This document shows, in pieces, positions 23,986 through 33,885 of a stretch of 64,000 nt of DNA (position 1 is its first letter; each line of letters opens with the position of its first letter). Under the pieces are notes generated by a model, which saw nothing but the letters and a program-made list of their open reading frames with translations, made no database searches and was not told where the DNA came from. A program made the translations under genes and the position numbers. The stretch spans positions 62,001 through 126,000 of the forward strand of contig NZ_POSO01000004.1 of NCBI RefSeq assembly GCF_002993975.1, in the 5' to 3' direction. Origin of the DNA: Apilactobacillus micheneri. Its GTDB lineage: Bacteria; Bacillota; Bacilli; Lactobacillales; Lactobacillaceae.

Positions 23986-24828
23986 TTAATATCTGACTCT
24001 TACCATTCTAGGATTACCATAAAAATCATCCCTGGTAGTAATCAAAGCATTAGGCAGTTTTTTATTAAAAATATCGACAACTGCTGATTTTTGTTTAAAA
24101 CCTATTTCTAGATATAAATCACCATGATGATGAAATGAGATAGACTGAATATAACTAGCAATTCTTTCATATATAAATAGGCCATGATTTTTAGCAAACA
24201 ATGCTTCATGCGGTTCATATTGAATAACACTAGCATCCATATACTTAAGTTCATCATCTGCTACATATGGAGGATTACTTATTATTACATCATAATCTTG
24301 ATTAATATTTTCAAATAAGTCACTACTAATAAATTTTACATCAACTTGGTTAGCTTTAGCATTTTTTTTAGCAACTGATAAAGCACCATCTGATATATCA
24401 GCAGCATCAACATTCCAATTATTCTTTTCCATTTTTAATGAAACGGCGATTGCTCCACTACCTGTTCCCATATCTAAAATGCTTAATTTATCTTTGGAAC
24501 CATAGTCAGATAGTACCCATTCAACTAATTCTTCTGTTTCTGGGCGTGGAATTAAGACATTCCTATCAACATAAAATTCATGTCCAAAGAAATTAGCTTT
24601 ACCAATAATATATTGTGGAGGGTATCCCTCAATATATTTATTAACGTCATTAAAATATTGTTTTAAATCATTTTCGTTCATTTCATCACGATAATGAAGT
24701 AATAAGTGAGTAGTATCTAAATTAAATCTTTCCATCATCAAAAATTTGGCAATTTCTTTATCCAAATTTTTATCCTCTATACACAAAGAAGCCCTTTTTT
24801 GGGCTTCAAAATATGTCATCTTATTCAT
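23986..24828 (-). CDS. prmC: Release factor glutamine methyltransferase
   Basis: 280 residues. SAM-binding [15 protein letters not shown] and catalytic NPPY ([13 protein letters not shown]). It methylates the Gln of the GGQ loop of release factors. Its start overlaps prfA by 8 bases, coupling it to its substrate's gene. Confidence 0.95.
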   Translation of the reverse strand: MNKMTYFEAQKRASLCIEDKNLDKEIAKFLMMERFNLDTTHLLLHYRDEMNENDLKQYFNDVNKYIEGYPPQYIIGKANFFGHEFYVDRNVLIPRPETEELVEWVLSDYGSKDKLSILDMGTGSGAIAVSLKMEKNNWNVDAADISDGALSVAKKNAKANQVDVKFISSDLFENINQDYDVIISNPPYVADDELKYMDASVIQYEPHEALFAKNHGLFIYERIASYIQSISFHHHGDLYLEIGFKQKSAVVDIFNKKLPNALITTRDDFYGNPRMVRVRY

Positions 24829-25903
24829 TCTTTAACTGCTCCAACTTCTTAGCTTGGTCAGAAACAATTAAGGCATCAATAATTTCGTCCAAATCTCCAT
24901 TCATCACTTTATCTAACTTATTTAAAGTTAAACCAATACGATGATCAGTTACACGATTTTGTGGATAATTATAAGTTCTAATTCTTTCGGAACGATCACC
25001 AGTACCAATGGCAGCCTTTCTTTCGGAATCATATTTATCTTCTTCTTGTTGTTGGTAATAGTCATAAACACGAGCTTTTAAAACTTGCATTGCTTTTGCA
25101 CGGTTTTGTTGTTGTGAACGTTCATCTTGCATAGCAACTACAATTCCAGTAGGCAAATGAGTCATTCTAACCGCAGATGAAGTCTTGTTAACATGTTGTC
25201 CACCAGCACCAGAAGCACGATAAACATCAGTTTTGATATCTTTAGGATCAATATCAATATCAACATCTTCAGCTTCAGGCATAACCCCAACAGTCGCAGT
25301 GGAAGTATGAATACGGCCTGCTGATTCGGTTGCAGGCACACGTTGTACACGATGAGCTCCATTTTCAAATTTAAGTTTAGAGTAAACTTTTTCACCCTGA
25401 ATCATAATGGCAATTTCTTTAAAACCACCTACTTCAGTATCACTTTGATCAATAATAGAAGTTTTCCAACCTTGCTTTTCAGCGTAACGAATATACATAT
25501 CGTATAAATCAGCAGCAAATAGACTACCTTCGTCACCACCAGCAGCACCATGAATTTCCATAATAATATTTTTATCATCATTAGGATCTTTAGGTAATAA
25601 CATGATTTTCATTTTTTCTTCTAATTCTGCTTTTTGTGGTTCAAGTTCACTAATTTCGCCTTTAACCATTTCGTTCATATCATCGTCTAACTTTTCAGCT
25701 AGCATTTCTTTATCTTCATCTAACTGAGCAGTAATCTTTTTATATTTATTAAATTCACTAACAATATCACGAAGACTACCTTCTTCTTTAGATAAAGCCA
25801 TAAAACGTTTTGTATCAGCAATCACTTCTGGATCACTAATTAATTCATTTAATTCATCATAACGGTCAACAACCGCTTGTAACTTTTCAAATATTTCATC
25901 CAT
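24821..25903 (-). CDS. prfA: Peptide chain release factor 1
   Basis: 360 residues. RF1-type stop-codon recognition motif PAT ([10 protein letters not shown]) and the catalytic GGQ loop ([18 protein letters not shown]). Reads UAA and UAG. 12 bases after tdk. Confidence 0.97.
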   Translation of the reverse strand: MDEIFEKLQAVVDRYDELNELISDPEVIADTKRFMALSKEEGSLRDIVSEFNKYKKITAQLDEDKEMLAEKLDDDMNEMVKGEISELEPQKAELEEKMKIMLLPKDPNDDKNIIMEIHGAAGGDEGSLFAADLYDMYIRYAEKQGWKTSIIDQSDTEVGGFKEIAIMIQGEKVYSKLKFENGAHRVQRVPATESAGRIHTSTATVGVMPEAEDVDIDIDPKDIKTDVYRASGAGGQHVNKTSSAVRMTHLPTGIVVAMQDERSQQQNRAKAMQVLKARVYDYYQQQEEDKYDSERKAAIGTGDRSERIRTYNYPQNRVTDHRIGLTLNKLDKVMNGDLDEIIDALIVSDQAKKLEQLKNE

Positions 25904-25915
25904 AAATTAAAGTCC

Positions 25916-26500
25916 TCACTTTCCGATTAAATCTAATGGTGGGTTGAAGTAATGTTTGCGACAAACTGGGTAGTATGATTCATTACCGCCAACTTGAATT
26001 TGCTCACCTTCATAAACTGGTTTAGCATCATGAAAGCGTAAATTCATAATGGCTTTTCTACCACAGAACCAACAAATTGTTTTCATTTCTTCGATTTTAT
26101 CTGCATAAAGGAGCAAGTTTTCAGAACCTTCAAATAATTTATTTTGAAAATCATTTTTTAATCCGAAAGCAATTACTGGGATATTCAGTTCATCAACAAT
26201 TTTAGCAAATTGTAGTACATTTGCTCTACTTAGAAACTGTGCTTCATCAACTAAAATACAACTGGCATCTGGATTAATTTGTTTTACCATTTCAAAACAG
26301 TCAGATTGAGTATCAATTACATGCGCACTTCTACTTAAACCTACTCTTGAAGAAACGGTTCCTCTTTCTTCTCTGGTATCTAGAGCACTAGTCATAATAA
26401 TTACTGATTTACCTTGTTCCTCATAATTATGAGCAACTTTAATAATTTCAATAGTTTTACCACTATTCATTGCCCCATAACGATAATATAGTTGAGCCAT
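25916..26500 (-). CDS. tdk: Thymidine kinase
   Basis: 194 residues, type II thymidine kinase. P-loop [13 protein letters not shown], and the zinc-binding C-terminal lasso ([13 protein letters not shown]). Phosphorylates thymidine in salvage. First gene of the tdk-prfA-prmC-sua5-glyA-upp run, divergent from murT. Confidence 0.96.
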   Translation of the reverse strand: MAQLYYRYGAMNSGKTIEIIKVAHNYEEQGKSVIIMTSALDTREERGTVSSRVGLSRSAHVIDTQSDCFEMVKQINPDASCILVDEAQFLSRANVLQFAKIVDELNIPVIAFGLKNDFQNKLFEGSENLLLYADKIEEMKTICWFCGRKAIMNLRFHDAKPVYEGEQIQVGGNESYYPVCRKHYFNPPLDLIGK

Positions 26501-26675
26501 GGTACAACTCGCTTTCTCTTTTTATTTTCATTATTATTATAGCTGATTTACAGACTAATTTCGATAGTATGAAATAAAGTTAATAAAATTGACATAATTA
26601 TATGCACTTTTACGGTCTATAATAGTAAAGTGTGATAAAATTTTGAATATTATATCAATAAGGAGCGCATTCACA

Positions 26676-28025
26676 ATGTCACTTAGAAGCGAACTAGCAA
26701 CTATTGCTGGAAAATCATCATACTGGTTCTTACATACTTTCATGAATGGTGGAAGTTCATTACCAGGTAAAATAACTACTAAGATTGATCCTGCTATCTT
26801 AAAACATTTAGGAAAAAACTATGATGTAGTTGTTATTACTGGTACTAATGGTAAGACTTTAACAACTGCCCTTACTGTCCAAGTTTTAAAAACAAAATAC
26901 GATAATGTATTAACCAATCCTTCTGGATCTAACATGGAACAAGGATTAGTTACTACCTTTTTAAAAGCCAAAAATAATAAGAATAAACGTCCACTTGCAG
27001 TTTTAGAAGTGGATGAAGCAAATGTAGTTAAATTAACTAAGTATATTAAACCGGTTGCATTTGTCTTTACCAATATTTTTCGTGATCAAATGGATCGCTA
27101 TGGTGAAATCTATACTACTTACAAAAAGATTATTGATGGTGTGAAATTAGCACCCAAAGCTACTATTATCGCTAATGGTGATGCACCTATCTTTAATTCT
27201 GTAGACTTACCTAATCCTAAAATATATTATGGATTTAAAAATCATAATGATGAAAAGGATATGAAGGCAGAACCTAATACTGATGGTATTTTATGTCCAG
27301 TTTGTGAAAACATTTTGCACTATCACTATATTAGTTATGCTAACTTAGGTAATTATTTCTGTCCTCATTGCGGTTTTAAGCGTCCCATTTTAAGTCATGA
27401 ATTAACCCAATTGGGTCAATTAACTCCTAATTCATCATCATTTACTGTGGATGGACAAGAATTATCAATCGGTATTGGTGGCGTTTATAACATTTATAAT
27501 GCACTAGCTGCATATTCAGTCGGCCGCTTTTTAGGGATTGAACCTGAAAAAGCTGCTGAAGCTTTTCATTCTAATGAAAGAGTCTTTGGTCGCCAAGAAC
27601 AAATTAATGTTGAAGGCAAAGATGTTACTTTAATTTTAGTTAAGAATCCCGTTGGATTGAATCAAGTTATTGATATGATTTCAAAAGAAAAAGAAGAGTT
27701 TTCATTTATTGGTCTATTAAATGCTAACTATGCTGATGGAATTGATACTAGTTGGATCTGGGATGGCGAATTTGAACGCTTAAAGGATATGCCAATTAAA
27801 AAATATATCACAGGTGGCGAAAGATATCGTGATATTACCTTTAGATTAAAAGTAGCTGGTGTTGATGAAAACATTCATGATGTTGAGCCAGATCTAGAAA
27901 AAGTAGTAAATGACATCCCAGACTTACCAACAAATAAGGTATATATTTTAGCTACTTATACTGCAATGATGAAACTTAGAAAAGATTTTGCAGAAAAAGG
28001 ATACATCAAGGGAGGCATTGAATAA
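26676..28025 (+). CDS. murT: Lipid II isoglutaminyl synthase, Mur-ligase subunit MurT
   Basis: 449 residues. ATP-binding GTNGKTLTTAL of Mur ligases, the zinc ribbon CPVC...CPHCG (about residues 206-231) typical of MurT, and the DUF1727 C-terminal domain. With GatD it amidates the alpha-carboxyl of D-Glu in lipid II. The ORF is open from TTG 26643, but AAGGAG at 26660-26665 points to ATG 26676 (MSLRSELATIAGK), the family N-terminus. Stop and gatD start share one base (TAATG). Confidence 0.95.
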   Translation: MSLRSELATIAGKSSYWFLHTFMNGGSSLPGKITTKIDPAILKHLGKNYDVVVITGTNGKTLTTALTVQVLKTKYDNVLTNPSGSNMEQGLVTTFLKAKNNKNKRPLAVLEVDEANVVKLTKYIKPVAFVFTNIFRDQMDRYGEIYTTYKKIIDGVKLAPKATIIANGDAPIFNSVDLPNPKIYYGFKNHNDEKDMKAEPNTDGILCPVCENILHYHYISYANLGNYFCPHCGFKRPILSHELTQLGQLTPNSSSFTVDGQELSIGIGGVYNIYNALAAYSVGRFLGIEPEKAAEAFHSNERVFGRQEQINVEGKDVTLILVKNPVGLNQVIDMISKEKEEFSFIGLLNANYADGIDTSWIWDGEFERLKDMPIKKYITGGERYRDITFRLKVAGVDENIHDVEPDLEKVVNDIPDLPTNKVYILATYTAMMKLRKDFAEKGYIKGGIE

Positions 28026-28735
28026 TGGCAAATAAATATACACTAAATATTGCTCATCTATATGGCGATTTAATGAACACCTATGGTGATTTAGGTAATA
28101 TTTTAGTTTTAAAATATTATGGCAAAAAAATGGGGATTGATGTGCAATCTAACGTGGTCAGCTTAGATGAAGGCTTTAAAGCAGATGATTATGATATTGC
28201 TGTATTTGGTGGTGGCCAAGATTTTGAACAAACTATTGTTTCAAAAGATATTCAAACTAAAAAAGATGAAATCAAAAAATTTATTGAATCAGATGGTTGT
28301 CTATTAGCAATCTGTGGTGGTTTTCAACTACTAGGTAAATATTATATTGATGCTAATGGCGATAAAATTCCTGGTATTGGCGTATTAGATCATTATACAG
28401 AACAACAACATGATAATCGTTTCATTGGTAACATTTTAATTAAAAATGAAGAAACTGGTGAACAATACCATGGATTCGAAAATCACCAAGGTGTCACTTA
28501 CACAGGCAAAGGAGAACGTCCTTTAGGTGATGTTGAAAAAGGTTATGGTAACAATGGTCAAGATAAAGCTGAAGGTGCTATTTACAAAAATGTTTATTGT
28601 ACCTACTTTCATGGACCAATTTTAGCTAGAAATAACATCATTGCTAAACATATTTTAATTAAAGCACTAAAAAGACGTTATCCTAATGATGACTTTTCAA
28701 GACTAGAACAAATGGATGTTGAAAAATCTTATTAA
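28025..28735 (+). CDS. gatD: Lipid II isoglutaminyl synthase, glutamine amidotransferase subunit GatD
   Basis: 236 residues, class I GATase. Nucleophile Cys in AICGGFQLLG and His in FENHQGVTY; a second His near YFHGPILARN. It releases ammonia from glutamine and passes it to MurT. The SD GGAGG lies inside the murT end. Confidence 0.95.
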   Translation: MANKYTLNIAHLYGDLMNTYGDLGNILVLKYYGKKMGIDVQSNVVSLDEGFKADDYDIAVFGGGQDFEQTIVSKDIQTKKDEIKKFIESDGCLLAICGGFQLLGKYYIDANGDKIPGIGVLDHYTEQQHDNRFIGNILIKNEETGEQYHGFENHQGVTYTGKGERPLGDVEKGYGNNGQDKAEGAIYKNVYCTYFHGPILARNNIIAKHILIKALKRRYPNDDFSRLEQMDVEKSY

Positions 28736-28737
28736 TC

Positions 28738-28770
28738 AAAAAAGCTTGGAATTTATTTCCAAGCTTTTTT
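28738..28770. terminator. Bidirectional terminator between gatD and serine hydrolase
   Basis: Perfect 14-bp stem AAAAAAGCTTGGAA/TTCCAAGCTTTTTT. The stop codon of the convergent minus-strand gene lies inside it. Confidence 0.93.
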
Positions 28771-29766
28771 ATTTTCATCTAAATAGGTTTCGATTAGAGG
28801 CTTTCTTCTTTCAATATAATATTCATTTGGTGCTTTAGGATGAACCCGATTGGATAAGAAGATCATTGCTCGTTTTAATTTGGGGATTATAACCATGAAT
28901 GTTCCTGTATATCCAGACTGCCATATAAATTTCATTCCATGATAGTGAAGCAATTCGAATCCATAACTACGTCCTAAAGCATGAGAATAAGTTTGATCAT
29001 CATAAAATTGTTTTACTAATGCTGATGAAATAATTGGATTGTCATCAGGATATAAAATAGCATGCACAAATTTAATTAAATCATCCATATTACTAAATAA
29101 TCCTGCTGATCCACAATCTGATCCTAATATTTGTGCTTTAGGATCGTGAACTGAACCTTGTAATAAGCCTTTTTTATCATCATAAACTGTAGGAATACAT
29201 TTGTGCTTATCTTTTGGAGCAAAAGAACTATTATTCATGTGTAATGGTTTTAATACCCATTCAGTAATTAAGTCGTGAATTGATTTTCCGGTAATTTGTT
29301 TAGCAATTAAGCCTAAGAAAATAAAATTAACGTCAGCATAGTGCATTTCATGGTTCAAACCTTTTCCTGCTTTTAACTCAAGTAATGCCTTAATCAGTTC
29401 ATCATGATTTAAGTTATTGCGATTATTAATATACCCTTCAATTCCAGAAGTATGGGTAATTAAATTTCGCACAGTTACCTTTGGATATTTCCATTGAGGT
29501 AAATACTTACTAATAGAATCTTCCATATTAAGTTGGTTATCATCAACTAATTTTAAAATTACCATTGTGGTACCAACAACTTTAGTGATTGATGCCATAT
29601 CATATATTAAATTATCTTTTAATTTTATTTTTTTAGGTACTAATTCACTGTTACCAATCAAATGTCTTGCTACCTTGTTGCCATCAATAAAGGCATAATT
29701 AACTCCAGGAACAACCCCATCATCAACTAGTCTATTTACCATTTCAATTGTTTTTGGATAATCCAT
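28753..29766 (-). CDS. Serine hydrolase, beta-lactamase/PBP-like family
   Basis: 337 residues with the SxxK nucleophile motif in DMASITKVVG, a YxD/N-type second motif (HYADVNFIFLG) and HTSGIEG, all typical of class C beta-lactamase-like esterases and carboxypeptidases (Pfam Beta-lactamase). No signal peptide, so probably cytosolic. Substrate cannot be predicted. An upstream GTG (29775) overlaps the AGGTGA SD, so ATG 29766 was chosen. Confidence 0.88.
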   Translation of the reverse strand: MDYPKTIEMVNRLVDDGVVPGVNYAFIDGNKVARHLIGNSELVPKKIKLKDNLIYDMASITKVVGTTMVILKLVDDNQLNMEDSISKYLPQWKYPKVTVRNLITHTSGIEGYINNRNNLNHDELIKALLELKAGKGLNHEMHYADVNFIFLGLIAKQITGKSIHDLITEWVLKPLHMNNSSFAPKDKHKCIPTVYDDKKGLLQGSVHDPKAQILGSDCGSAGLFSNMDDLIKFVHAILYPDDNPIISSALVKQFYDDQTYSHALGRSYGFELLHYHGMKFIWQSGYTGTFMVIIPKLKRAMIFLSNRVHPKAPNEYYIERRKPLIETYLDENKKAWK

Positions 29767-29796
29767 AATTTTCACCTGATTTATTATTTCATATAA

Positions 29797-29847
29797 AAAA
29801 CACTTTCGAATTTACATCATAAACTAATGATTTATCGAAAGTGTTTT
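29797..29847 (-). terminator. Terminator of the ABC exporter operon
   Basis: AAAACACTTTCGA/TCGAAAGTGTTTT, 13-bp stem with a long (25-base) loop and T runs. Also near the serine hydrolase promoter. Confidence 0.8.
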
Positions 29848-29889
29848 ATTTAATTACATTATAACTTGATTTTATTTTAAATGCTTAAT

Positions 29890-31707
29890 TTATAAATTAT
29901 TACCTATAAATTGAGAATTATACAAGTCAGCGTAAAAACCATTTTGTTTCATCAATGAATTATGATCACCAGTTTCAATGATTTGTCCATGATTCATTAC
30001 AATGATTTTTTCAGCATTTTGAATTGTAGACAAACGGTGAGCAACTACGAAACTAGTACGTCCTTGTATTAAATTATCCATAGCTTGTTGAATCATTGAT
30101 TCTGTCTTAGTATCGACTGAACTAGTTGCTTCATCCAAAATAAGAACTTCCGGATCAGCAACAAAGGCACGAGCTATAGTAATTAACTGACGTTGACCTT
30201 GTGAAATGTTAGTAGCATTTTCATTCAGAATAGTGTTATAACCATCTGGAAGTTTTTGAATAAAGCCATCTGCTTGTGCTTCTTTGGCTGCATTATAGGC
30301 ATCTTCATCAGTTGCATTCGCATTTCCATACTTAATATTATCAAGAACCGTTCCAGTAAAGAGCCAACTATCTTGAAGGACCATTGAAATATGTGAACGT
30401 AATTCCGATTTACTAAAGTCTCTTGTATCCTTACCCTTAAATTTAATAGAACCAGAATCAATATCATAAAATCTCTCAAGTAAATTAATAATAGTGGTTT
30501 TACCAGCACCAGTTGGTCCAACAATCGCAACCGTAGTGCCCTGTTTAACATGTAAATTAAAATCTTGAATTAATGGTGTATCAGGTAAATATCTAAAGTC
30601 AACATTTTCAAAAGTGATTTCATCATTAGTATCTTCAATTTTGTTATTAACAGTTTGATCCTGCATTTCAGGTTCATCAAGAATTTTAAAAATACGTTCA
30701 GCAGAAGCAATGGTTGACTGAATAGTATTAGTTAAATTAGCCAAATTAGTTATAGGTTGATTAAACATATTTACATATTGTAGAAATGCTTGAACATTAC
30801 CTAAAGCAATGGTTCCAGCAGCAACCTTGATTCCACCAAAAACTGCAACAAATACATAATTTAAGTTCTTAACAAAATTCATCAATGGGAACATGAAACT
30901 TGAAACAAATTGAGCTTTCCAAGCAGATTGATAATATTTGTCATTTTCTTTTTCAAATTGTTGAATAGTTTCTTCTTCACGGTTAAAAGTTTTAATGATA
31001 TTACGACCCGCAAAGTTTTCTTCAACTTGACTATTAACTTGACCTAAATGTTTTTGTTGTTTACTAAAGAATCTTTGAGAACGAGGAGTAATTACTCCTA
31101 CAATAACTGCAATTAATGGGAATGTGCATAAAGCCACTAATGTTAAAGACCAACTAATAGTTGTCATCATATAAAGTACTCCAAAGAATAACAAGACACT
31201 GGTAATTAATTGAGTTAAATTAGTTTGCAACATTGTGGAAATATTATCCATATCGTTAATCATTGTAGACATAACATCCCCATTAGCATGGGTATCATAA
31301 TATGAAATTGGTAAACGTTTTAACTTAGACTTCATATCTTTTCTCAATTGATAAACAACCTTTTGAGAAATGTAAGTCATAATAAATTGTTGTCCCATGT
31401 TAAATAAAGCAGCAGCAACATATAAAAATCCCACTACTAGTAAAATGTGACCAACTGCACCAAAATCAATTGGAATACTTCCAACATGTAGCCCAGCCTT
31501 TTTCATTTCAAAGGCCTTCATAATTCCTTTATAAATTTCAGTAGTGGCTTCACCTAAAATTTTAGGAGTAACAATCTGCAAAACTGTTGCAACAACTGCC
31601 ATGATTAAAGTAAAGATAATTCCAATTAACCAAGGCTTAACATATGTTATTAATCGCCAAGTAGAACCCCAAAAGTTGTCAGCACGTTTTTTATTGTTAT
31701 TTTCCAT
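29890..31707 (-). CDS. Heterodimeric ABC exporter subunit (canonical Walker B)
   Basis: 605 residues: six-helix exporter membrane domain (about 15-330) fused to an ATPase. Walker A GPTGAGKTT, signature ISQGQ (degenerate for LSGGQ), Walker B LILDEATSSVD with the catalytic Glu, and the switch VAHRLST. The start overlaps the stop of its partner (TAATG). Together they form an LmrCD/BmrCD-like pair where each ATP site uses one subunit's Walker motifs and the partner's signature. Probable multidrug or lipid-type efflux; substrate unknown. Confidence 0.92.
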   Translation of the reverse strand: MENNNKKRADNFWGSTWRLITYVKPWLIGIIFTLIMAVVATVLQIVTPKILGEATTEIYKGIMKAFEMKKAGLHVGSIPIDFGAVGHILLVVGFLYVAAALFNMGQQFIMTYISQKVVYQLRKDMKSKLKRLPISYYDTHANGDVMSTMINDMDNISTMLQTNLTQLITSVLLFFGVLYMMTTISWSLTLVALCTFPLIAVIVGVITPRSQRFFSKQQKHLGQVNSQVEENFAGRNIIKTFNREEETIQQFEKENDKYYQSAWKAQFVSSFMFPLMNFVKNLNYVFVAVFGGIKVAAGTIALGNVQAFLQYVNMFNQPITNLANLTNTIQSTIASAERIFKILDEPEMQDQTVNNKIEDTNDEITFENVDFRYLPDTPLIQDFNLHVKQGTTVAIVGPTGAGKTTIINLLERFYDIDSGSIKFKGKDTRDFSKSELRSHISMVLQDSWLFTGTVLDNIKYGNANATDEDAYNAAKEAQADGFIQKLPDGYNTILNENATNISQGQRQLITIARAFVADPEVLILDEATSSVDTKTESMIQQAMDNLIQGRTSFVVAHRLSTIQNAEKIIVMNHGQIIETGDHNSLMKQNGFYADLYNSQFIGNNL

Positions 31708-33434
31708 TATTTGGATCCTCCCTTCTTGATTTGAGAGTCTAAAATAACTTTATAATATGGATTATCTTTGGATAATTCTTTGTGTGTTCCAGCACCAACT
31801 AATTCTCCATTATTTAATACTAAAATTAAATCAGCATCTGCAACTGTAGAAATTCTTTGTGCAACAATTACAGTAATTGCATGCTTAATTTTTTCGTCTT
31901 TATTTAGACCTTGTCTTAATTCAGCATCAGTTTTGAAATCAAGCGCTGAGAATGAATCGTCAAAAATATAAATTGCAGCATCTTTTAGAATGGTTCTAGC
32001 AATAGCTAAACGTTGCTTTTGCCCACCAGAAAAGTTTTCACCATTTTGTTCAACTTTAGCATTTAAGCCCCCTTCTTCTTTAATAAAGTCGGAAGCTTTG
32101 GCTAAATCTAATGCATGCCATATTTCTTCATCACTTGCATTTTCATTTCCATATTGCATATTTTCTTTAACTGTACCCGTAAATAAGACTGCCTTTTGTT
32201 GAGTTAAAGAGATTAAAGCATGGAGATTTTTTTGCGATATATCTTGAATATTAGTACCATTGATTTTAATAGCACCAGAAGTAACATCATATAATCTTGG
32301 AATTAAATCAATTAAACTAGATTTACCAGAACCAGTTTCACCAATTACAGCAACTGTTTGACCGGCTTTAGCTGAAAAGTTAATGTCCTTTAGTGATAGA
32401 TTTTTGGAATCTTGATATTTAAAATCAACATGGTCAAAACTTAAAGTATTATTATCCTTTTCAATCTTATCAGGATGCTTAGGATCATTGATTGAATTTT
32501 TAACATCGAATACTTCATTAATACGTGAAGCAGAGGCTTGTGCTCTAGGAATAAAGACAAATAGGAATGATAACATCATAAAACTAATTAAGATTTGAGT
32601 AGCATAAGTCATGAATGCAACTAAGTTACCAACATCTAATCCACTATTGGCAATCATTTTGGCACCAAACCATACGATTCCAACATTAGTTCCACTTAAA
32701 ATAAAAGTCATCAATGGAAACATTAGAGAAACTAGCATAAATACACGAATTCCAGTACTAGCATATTTGGTATTATATTTATCAAAACGATTTTGTTCAT
32801 AATCATCGCGATTGAATGCTCTAATTACTCTAACGCCAGTTAAACCTTCTCTGAATACTAAGTTTAGTTTATCAGTTTGACCTTGCAATTTCTTAAACAT
32901 AGGACCAGCAAATGACATAATAATAGCAACTACAATTGCTAGCACAACTAAAGCAGCAAAGAAAACAATTGTTAATCGCGGACTCTTAAAGAAAGCCAAT
33001 GACATAGCACCAATTAGCATAATTGGTGACATAATCATCATTCTTAAAACCTGAATCATTACATTTTGAATTTGAACAACATCATTAGTATTTCTAGTAA
33101 TTAGTGATGCGTCACCAAATTTATCCAAATCTTGATCAGATAAATACATTATTTTACGATACATTGCTGAACGAATCTTCTTCCCCATTTTTTGGGATTG
33201 AGTTGCCGCAAAATAAATATTTCCACCAGCAGCTACTACACCGATAAAGGTAACAAATAACATTTTAAATCCTTCACTCCAAATGTAAGGAACGTTATTT
33301 TTAGCTACCCCATTATTAATTAGATTTGAAGTAACAGTTGGTAGGTATAAATCACAAGATACTTGAACCACTAAAAATAGCACAGCTGCTAGCACTGCAC
33401 TCCAAACTAAATATTTTTTAGCTAATTTTATCAA
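31707..33434 (-). CDS. Heterodimeric ABC exporter subunit (degenerate catalytic residue)
   Basis: 575 residues, exporter fold plus ATPase. Walker A GETGSGKSS, intact signature FSGGQ, but Walker B ends FDDSFSALD: Asp replaces the catalytic Glu, and the switch is VAQRIST (Gln for His). This asymmetry marks one inactive ATP site, as in BmrC/LmrC. The start is TTG with GAAGGAG about 12 bases upstream. First gene of the two-gene operon. Confidence 0.92.
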   Translation of the reverse strand: MIKLAKKYLVWSAVLAAVLFLVVQVSCDLYLPTVTSNLINNGVAKNNVPYIWSEGFKMLFVTFIGVVAAGGNIYFAATQSQKMGKKIRSAMYRKIMYLSDQDLDKFGDASLITRNTNDVVQIQNVMIQVLRMMIMSPIMLIGAMSLAFFKSPRLTIVFFAALVVLAIVVAIIMSFAGPMFKKLQGQTDKLNLVFREGLTGVRVIRAFNRDDYEQNRFDKYNTKYASTGIRVFMLVSLMFPLMTFILSGTNVGIVWFGAKMIANSGLDVGNLVAFMTYATQILISFMMLSFLFVFIPRAQASASRINEVFDVKNSINDPKHPDKIEKDNNTLSFDHVDFKYQDSKNLSLKDINFSAKAGQTVAVIGETGSGKSSLIDLIPRLYDVTSGAIKINGTNIQDISQKNLHALISLTQQKAVLFTGTVKENMQYGNENASDEEIWHALDLAKASDFIKEEGGLNAKVEQNGENFSGGQKQRLAIARTILKDAAIYIFDDSFSALDFKTDAELRQGLNKDEKIKHAITVIVAQRISTVADADLILVLNNGELVGAGTHKELSKDNPYYKVILDSQIKKGGSK

Positions 33435-33552
33435 GGTTAATCTTCACTCCTTCTTTATATATATTTATAAATTTTAAAAAATACAATTAGTATTATTCTA
33501 ATATTTATTGATTAAAATTTAAATTAAATAATCTTCTATATAGAAAATAAAA

Positions 33553-33575
33553 AAACGTCGCACAATGCGACGTTT
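33553..33575 (-). terminator. Terminator after tRNA-Gln
   Basis: Minus strand perfect stem AAACGTCGCA/TGCGACGTTT, 3-base loop, followed by T7. Confidence 0.9.
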
Positions 33576-33580
33576 AATAA

Positions 33581-33653
33581 TTGGGTATACTGGGCTCGAA
33601 CCAGTAGATTGCGGATTCAGAGTCCGCTGCCTTACCAATTTGGCGAATACCCA
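33581..33653 (-). tRNA. tRNA-Gln (anticodon CUG)
   Basis: Cloverleaf: acceptor TGGGTAT/ATACCCA, D arm GCC/GGC, anticodon stem GCGGA/TCCGC with loop CTCTGAA (anticodon CTG, reading CAG), T arm ACTGG-TTCGAGC-CCAGT. CCA is not encoded. Starting with U1 is usual for tRNA-Gln. Confidence 0.93.
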
Positions 33654-33763
33654 AAAATATATTACATTTATTAATGTTAAACTTATGCAATAAAACTGTC
33701 AACACTATTGAACGATTGACAATCTTAATAGTTTCAAGTAACATAATTATTGTTAATATTTAT

Positions 33764-33837
33764 TGCCCGCTGGTCAAACTGGTTTAAGACGTCGCCCTCT
33801 CAAGGCGGAGTTATGGGTTCGAGACCCATGCGGGTGA
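33764..33837 (+). tRNA. tRNA-Glu (anticodon CUC)
   Basis: Cloverleaf: acceptor TGCCCGC/GCGGGTG, D arm GTC/GAC, anticodon stem TCGCC/GGCGG with loop CTCTCAA (anticodon CTC, reading GAG), T arm ATGGG-TTCGAGA-CCCAT. CCA not encoded. The first two acceptor pairs are both wobble (U1-G72 and G2-U71), which is unusual. The body resembles Bacillus-type tRNA-Glu. Confidence 0.88.
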
Positions 33838-33844
33838 TTATTAG

Positions 33845-33877
33845 AAAAAGACAAGTCATTAAATGACTTGTCTTTTT
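33845..33877. terminator. Bidirectional terminator between tRNA-Glu and C39-like gene
   Basis: AAAAAGACAAGTCAT/ATGACTTGTCTTTTT with a 3-base loop; A and T runs on both sides. Confidence 0.92.
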
Positions 33878-33885
33878 TGTTATTA

